The notes beneath the pieces were generated by a model. The model saw only the letters and a program-made list of their open reading frames with translations. It searched no databases and was not told the origin of the DNA. The translations under genes were made by a program, and so were the position numbers. A DNA stretch of 64,000 nt, taken from assembly GCA_039707655.1 (NCBI GenBank), contig CM077666.1, forward strand, positions 308,104,166 through 308,168,165, in the 5' to 3' direction. Numbering within the stretch: the first letter of the stretch is position 1; every line of letters starts with the position of its first letter. The stretch is from Elymus sibiricus (taxonomy: Eukaryota > Streptophyta > Magnoliopsida > Poales > Poaceae). Below are positions 60,757 to 64,000 of this stretch, piece after piece.

Positions 60757-63280
60757 CACGTGGCACGTCGTGGGTCACTGGCGGCTGGGTCCCGTGGGCC
60801 CAGTTGACCCAGTTGACCAGGTCAACTATGCTGACTGGGCTTGCCCAGTCACTGACATGTGGCCCCCACTTTTTAAAACGTTTTTAATAAATAATAAAAC
60901 TACTAATTAATCTTTAAAACTGTTAATTTAAACAGTCACTGACAGTGGGTCCCACTGGCTAATTAGTTAATTAGTTAGATTAATCTGTTGTTAAGATAAT
61001 ACAGTCTATGACAGAGGGGCCCCACATGTCAGTTTGACCAGTCAATGGTCAAAGTTAACTGCTGACGTCACCCTAACCTCATGCTGATGTCATATTTCCT
61101 TTTCTGTCGAATTTATTAATTAAAACAATTTCAGAAAATGTTTAAAACTTTGAAAAATCATAGAAAAAAAAACGTAGCTCGGATCGAAAAGTTTTCTACA
61201 TGAAAGTTGATCAGAAAAACGAGACAAACCCGAATATGCCCTCCATGTATCTGTCACATGCCCACAACACTGCAAACATGGAACCTCCCCTCCGGATCAT
61301 CTGTCTGACAGATGCCCAAAGCCGGGAAAATTTCCCCAGATATTTTCCCGCTCCGTCTGAAACGTGTAATGCTGCATTAGGTCACCCCTAGCACAGCATA
61401 TTGCCATGCCATGCATCTGTGTTGCATTGTTTGCTTTTATTTATTGTTTCTTCCCCCTCTTCTCTCCGGTAGACTCCGAGACTGCCGCTGCTGTTACTTT
61501 ACCTGTCATCCTAAACTGCTTAGAATAAGTTGGTTAGTGATCCATCAATGACCCCTCACCCTTGTCCCTGTTGCCCCACTTTGTTACCAGTGCCTCGATC
61601 ATTGTGATCGATGTGCAGAGACCGACACATCACCGCACCTTCCCCCTTAGTTGCACGACACTGCAGAGCTACTATCGAGTGATGAGGGTGATACCTCTTA
61701 ACTCACTCTTGATGAAATCTCTGTAGCGTAGCTAGTCGGATGTGAGTCACCGAGGGTGATTCCTCTTTCACCACCTCCGATGATGCCTCTATCGTGCAAC
61801 CCCTCAAGTGTGAACCCATCGAGGGTGATTCCTCCGAGTTCACCTTGACAGATAAATTGAGTAGGAATCCAATGAGGGTGATTCCTCGGATTCCCCCTTG
61901 ATGTGATGAACACACGAATACGTTCACTTTTACTTCAGTACCTTGATGGAGGCGGGTCGACCCCGAGGGGTACCCGTGAGAAATGTGGAGTCGGGTTGAC
62001 CGTGAGGGTACCCGCGAGATAATTATGTGGCACGGCCGGGCATTCCTGGCCCTTGCCGTAAGTCCACGAGGCGGGGCGACGAGACCATAGATCGTGGATC
62101 GCTGATTGTCACCGCGAGCTCCCAGAGCACTAACGGGTTAGGATATGTGATCTGAGTAGGCCTCTGGCCTTTTCGCACTAACCACCACGCGGGAATAAGT
62201 ATGGGCACTCGGCGTCGTATGATTCTTTTGAAAGCTCTCAGACGCCAGCAATTGAGTGGCGTGTGCCGGGTTGGACTGGGAAAGCCTGCGCTTGTATTAA
62301 GGGGGATAGGTCTGCTCCCGGCCGCGTTCACAACGCGCAGGATTGCAAAGGATGATTGGGCCATGACACCTTCGCATTTAGGAGTTAGACCGGCGTGCTG
62401 GCCTCTCCGTTGAGCCTAGGTAGGGCTACGACGTGTTGATCAGTCGAGGCCAGGCATGGACCGAGTAAGTGTGTCCGGCCAGAGTTAATTGAGCGTGTTG
62501 GGTAAGTTGGTGCACCCCTGCAGGGAAGTATATCTATTCTAATAGCCATGTCCATGGTAACGGACGCTCAGAGAGTATCCCGATCTACTACAACTAGAAC
62601 TGGATACTTGTGTTACTAAGCTGATATGTTGGCTCCGGGATCGCTTTCTCGCAGGGAGTCAAGGAAGGATCTCTGGGCGTTGCTACTATTACTTGTTACT
62701 TACATTATTCTGCTAATGTGCACTCTTCTAAATGCTGCAAGATGCCGCAAGTTGCCAGTCTTCGATAGGCTAGGCTTTCCCCCTTATTCTGGCATTTCTG
62801 CAGTCCAGTCCACAGATATAGCCCCTTCACTTGAAACCAATGCATAAAAAGAATAGTTCTGATGTAAGTCTTGCGAGTACTTTGGATGAGTACTCACGGT
62901 TGCTTTGCTTCCTCTTTTTCCCCTATATCCGATTGCTGCGATCAGATGACGGAGCCCCGGAGCCAGCTGCCCCAGTCGACGACTACTACTACCCCTCTGG
63001 TGGAGCTTACTACTACGTGGAGACCGATGACCAGGAGTAGATAGGAGGCACCCAGGTAGGAGGCCTGCGCCTTTTCGATCAGTGTCGTTGTTTTGCTCAG
63101 CCTTCTTAAGGCAGACTTGTTTAACCTTTACGTCTGTACTCAGATACTAATGCTTCCGCTGATGCTTGTATGACTCGAGCATATGTATTCGAGCCCTCGA
63201 GGCCCCTGGCTTGTAATATAAAGCTTATATGACTTTTATTTCTGTTTAGAGTTGTGTTGTGATATCTTCCCGTGAGTCCT
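60757..63280 (+). repeat. Tekay/Fatima-like Gypsy LTR, right part
   Basis: It resumes CACGTGGCACGTCG and includes TTGACCCAG-type repeats, a fourfold GAGGGTGATTCCTC repeat, GC-poor 3' sequence and a TAATATAAAG string near 63214. The LTR end itself is missing; other sequence begins near 63281. Confidence 0.6.
61684..61887 (+). repeat. Fourfold GAGGGTGATTCCTC repeat in the host LTR
   Basis: Copies start at 61684 (one mismatch), 61752, 61821 and 61874, spaced 68, 69 and 53 bp. Confidence 0.75.
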
Positions 63281-64000
63281 TAGGCTTGTGAGGAATCGAG
63301 GAGATAGGTCTAGAGGGGTGGTGAATAGACTCCTAACCAGCCAAAGGTGCAGTTTTTAATTTCTCTTTGAACTTAGGCAGATTTTGGCACAAGTTAAAAT
63401 CAATACTTTCTACACATGCATATCTAGAGATTAAGCAGCGGAAATAGTAAAGCATGCAAGTGTGCGGAAAGTAAAGGGGTAGAGTATGGAAGAGCAAACG
63501 CAATGAAGACACGGTGGTTTTTGGGGTGGTTCCGATAGGTGGTGCTATCGTACGTCCACGTTGATGGAGGCTTCAACCCACGAAGGGTAACGGCTGCGTG
63601 AGTTCACGGAGGGCTCCACCCACGAAGGGTCCACGAAGAAGCAACCTTGCCTATTCCACCATGGCTTACGTCCACGAAGGACTAGCCTCACTCGGGGTAG
63701 ATCTTCACGAAGTAGGTTATCTCCTTGCCCTTACAAACTCTTGGTTCAACTCCACATCTGGTTGGAGGCTCCCAAGTGACACCTAACCAATCTAGGAGAC
63801 ACCACTCTCCAAAAGGTAATAGATGGTGTGTTGCTGATGAACTCCTTGCTCTTGTGCTTCAAATGATAGTCTTCCTAGCACTCAAACAACTCCTCACAGA
63901 TTTGGCTATGGTGGAAGAAGGATTTGAGTGGAAAGCAACTTGGGAAAGGCTAGAGATCAAAGTTCAAATGGTAGGAATGGAATATCTTGATCTCAACACA
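63281..64000. repeat. Unidentified repeat element, runs off the right edge
   Basis: From TAGGCTTGTGAGGAATCGAG the sequence no longer follows the LTR. It contains repeated CCACGAAGG motifs (about 63578-63710). I remember similar sequence as common in wheat but cannot name the family or its strand. No coding domain is visible. Confidence 0.4.

Noticed and set aside
1..64000. Prokaryotic-type features (operons, ribosome binding sites, CRISPR arrays, insertion sequences)
   Set aside because: The content is typical plant transposon DNA. The regular long-period repeats are the LARD array, and no short direct-repeat/spacer pattern is present.

Overview
The window is intergenic DNA from a large grass genome, most likely a Triticeae species (wheat, Aegilops or barley). 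It is built almost entirely of nested transposable elements: BARE1/WIS/Angela-type Copia LTRs, Athila-type Gypsy elements with TGATACGTC-type LTR starts, a Tat-type Gypsy element, a Helitron and a Stowaway MITE. These family assignments rest on remembered terminal and protein motifs, since no database search was possible. I found no intact host gene, tRNA, rRNA or CRISPR array.

Bases 1-6914 are the 3' part of a plus-strand Athila-type Gypsy element: decayed reverse transcriptase/RNase H/integrase, an extra downstream ORF, two copies of a polypurine motif, and a complete 1.5-kb 3' LTR. Bases 6920-17159 are a plus-strand Angela/WIS/BARE1-type Copia element. Its 5' LTR lacks about 770 bp, its gag and pol are broken, and a second Gypsy element (about 10011-12770: 5' LTR, tRNA primer site, acidic ORF, no 3' LTR) replaces its protease region. 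Bases 17160-18501 are a mosaic: a reversed Gypsy LTR end, a reversed Angela LTR piece, an Athila-type LTR start, and the first part of a minus-strand Gypsy LTR.

That minus-strand Gypsy LTR (18314-18501 and 35132-36380) is split by a 16.6-kb Helitron in reverse orientation (18502-35131). The Helitron has a hairpin plus CTAG 3' end, a TC 5' end and an A|T insertion site. Inside it sits a 9.5-kb Tat-like Gypsy element (19268-28798; 484-bp LTRs about 99% identical; CCGGT target duplication). This carries a minus-strand gag-protease frame with no reverse transcriptase, and on the opposite strand a six-exon additional gene whose introns all splice in frame.

From 36381 a long plus-strand LTR of Tekay/Fatima-like type (36381-37685 and 60757 to about 63280) is split by a 23-kb tandem array (37686-60751). 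The array repeats a 7.25-kb unit made of a 4.54-kb LTR and a 2.71-kb non-coding internal domain. It is a multi-LTR form of a minus-strand non-autonomous LARD-like retrotransposon, with three complete LTRs, two complete internal domains and partial copies at both ends. The whole array is bounded by one near-perfect 5-bp target duplication, so it probably grew in place from a single insertion. The last 0.7 kb is an unidentified repeat. The most interesting structures are this array, the Helitron with its nested load, and the spliced antisense gene of the Tat-like element.
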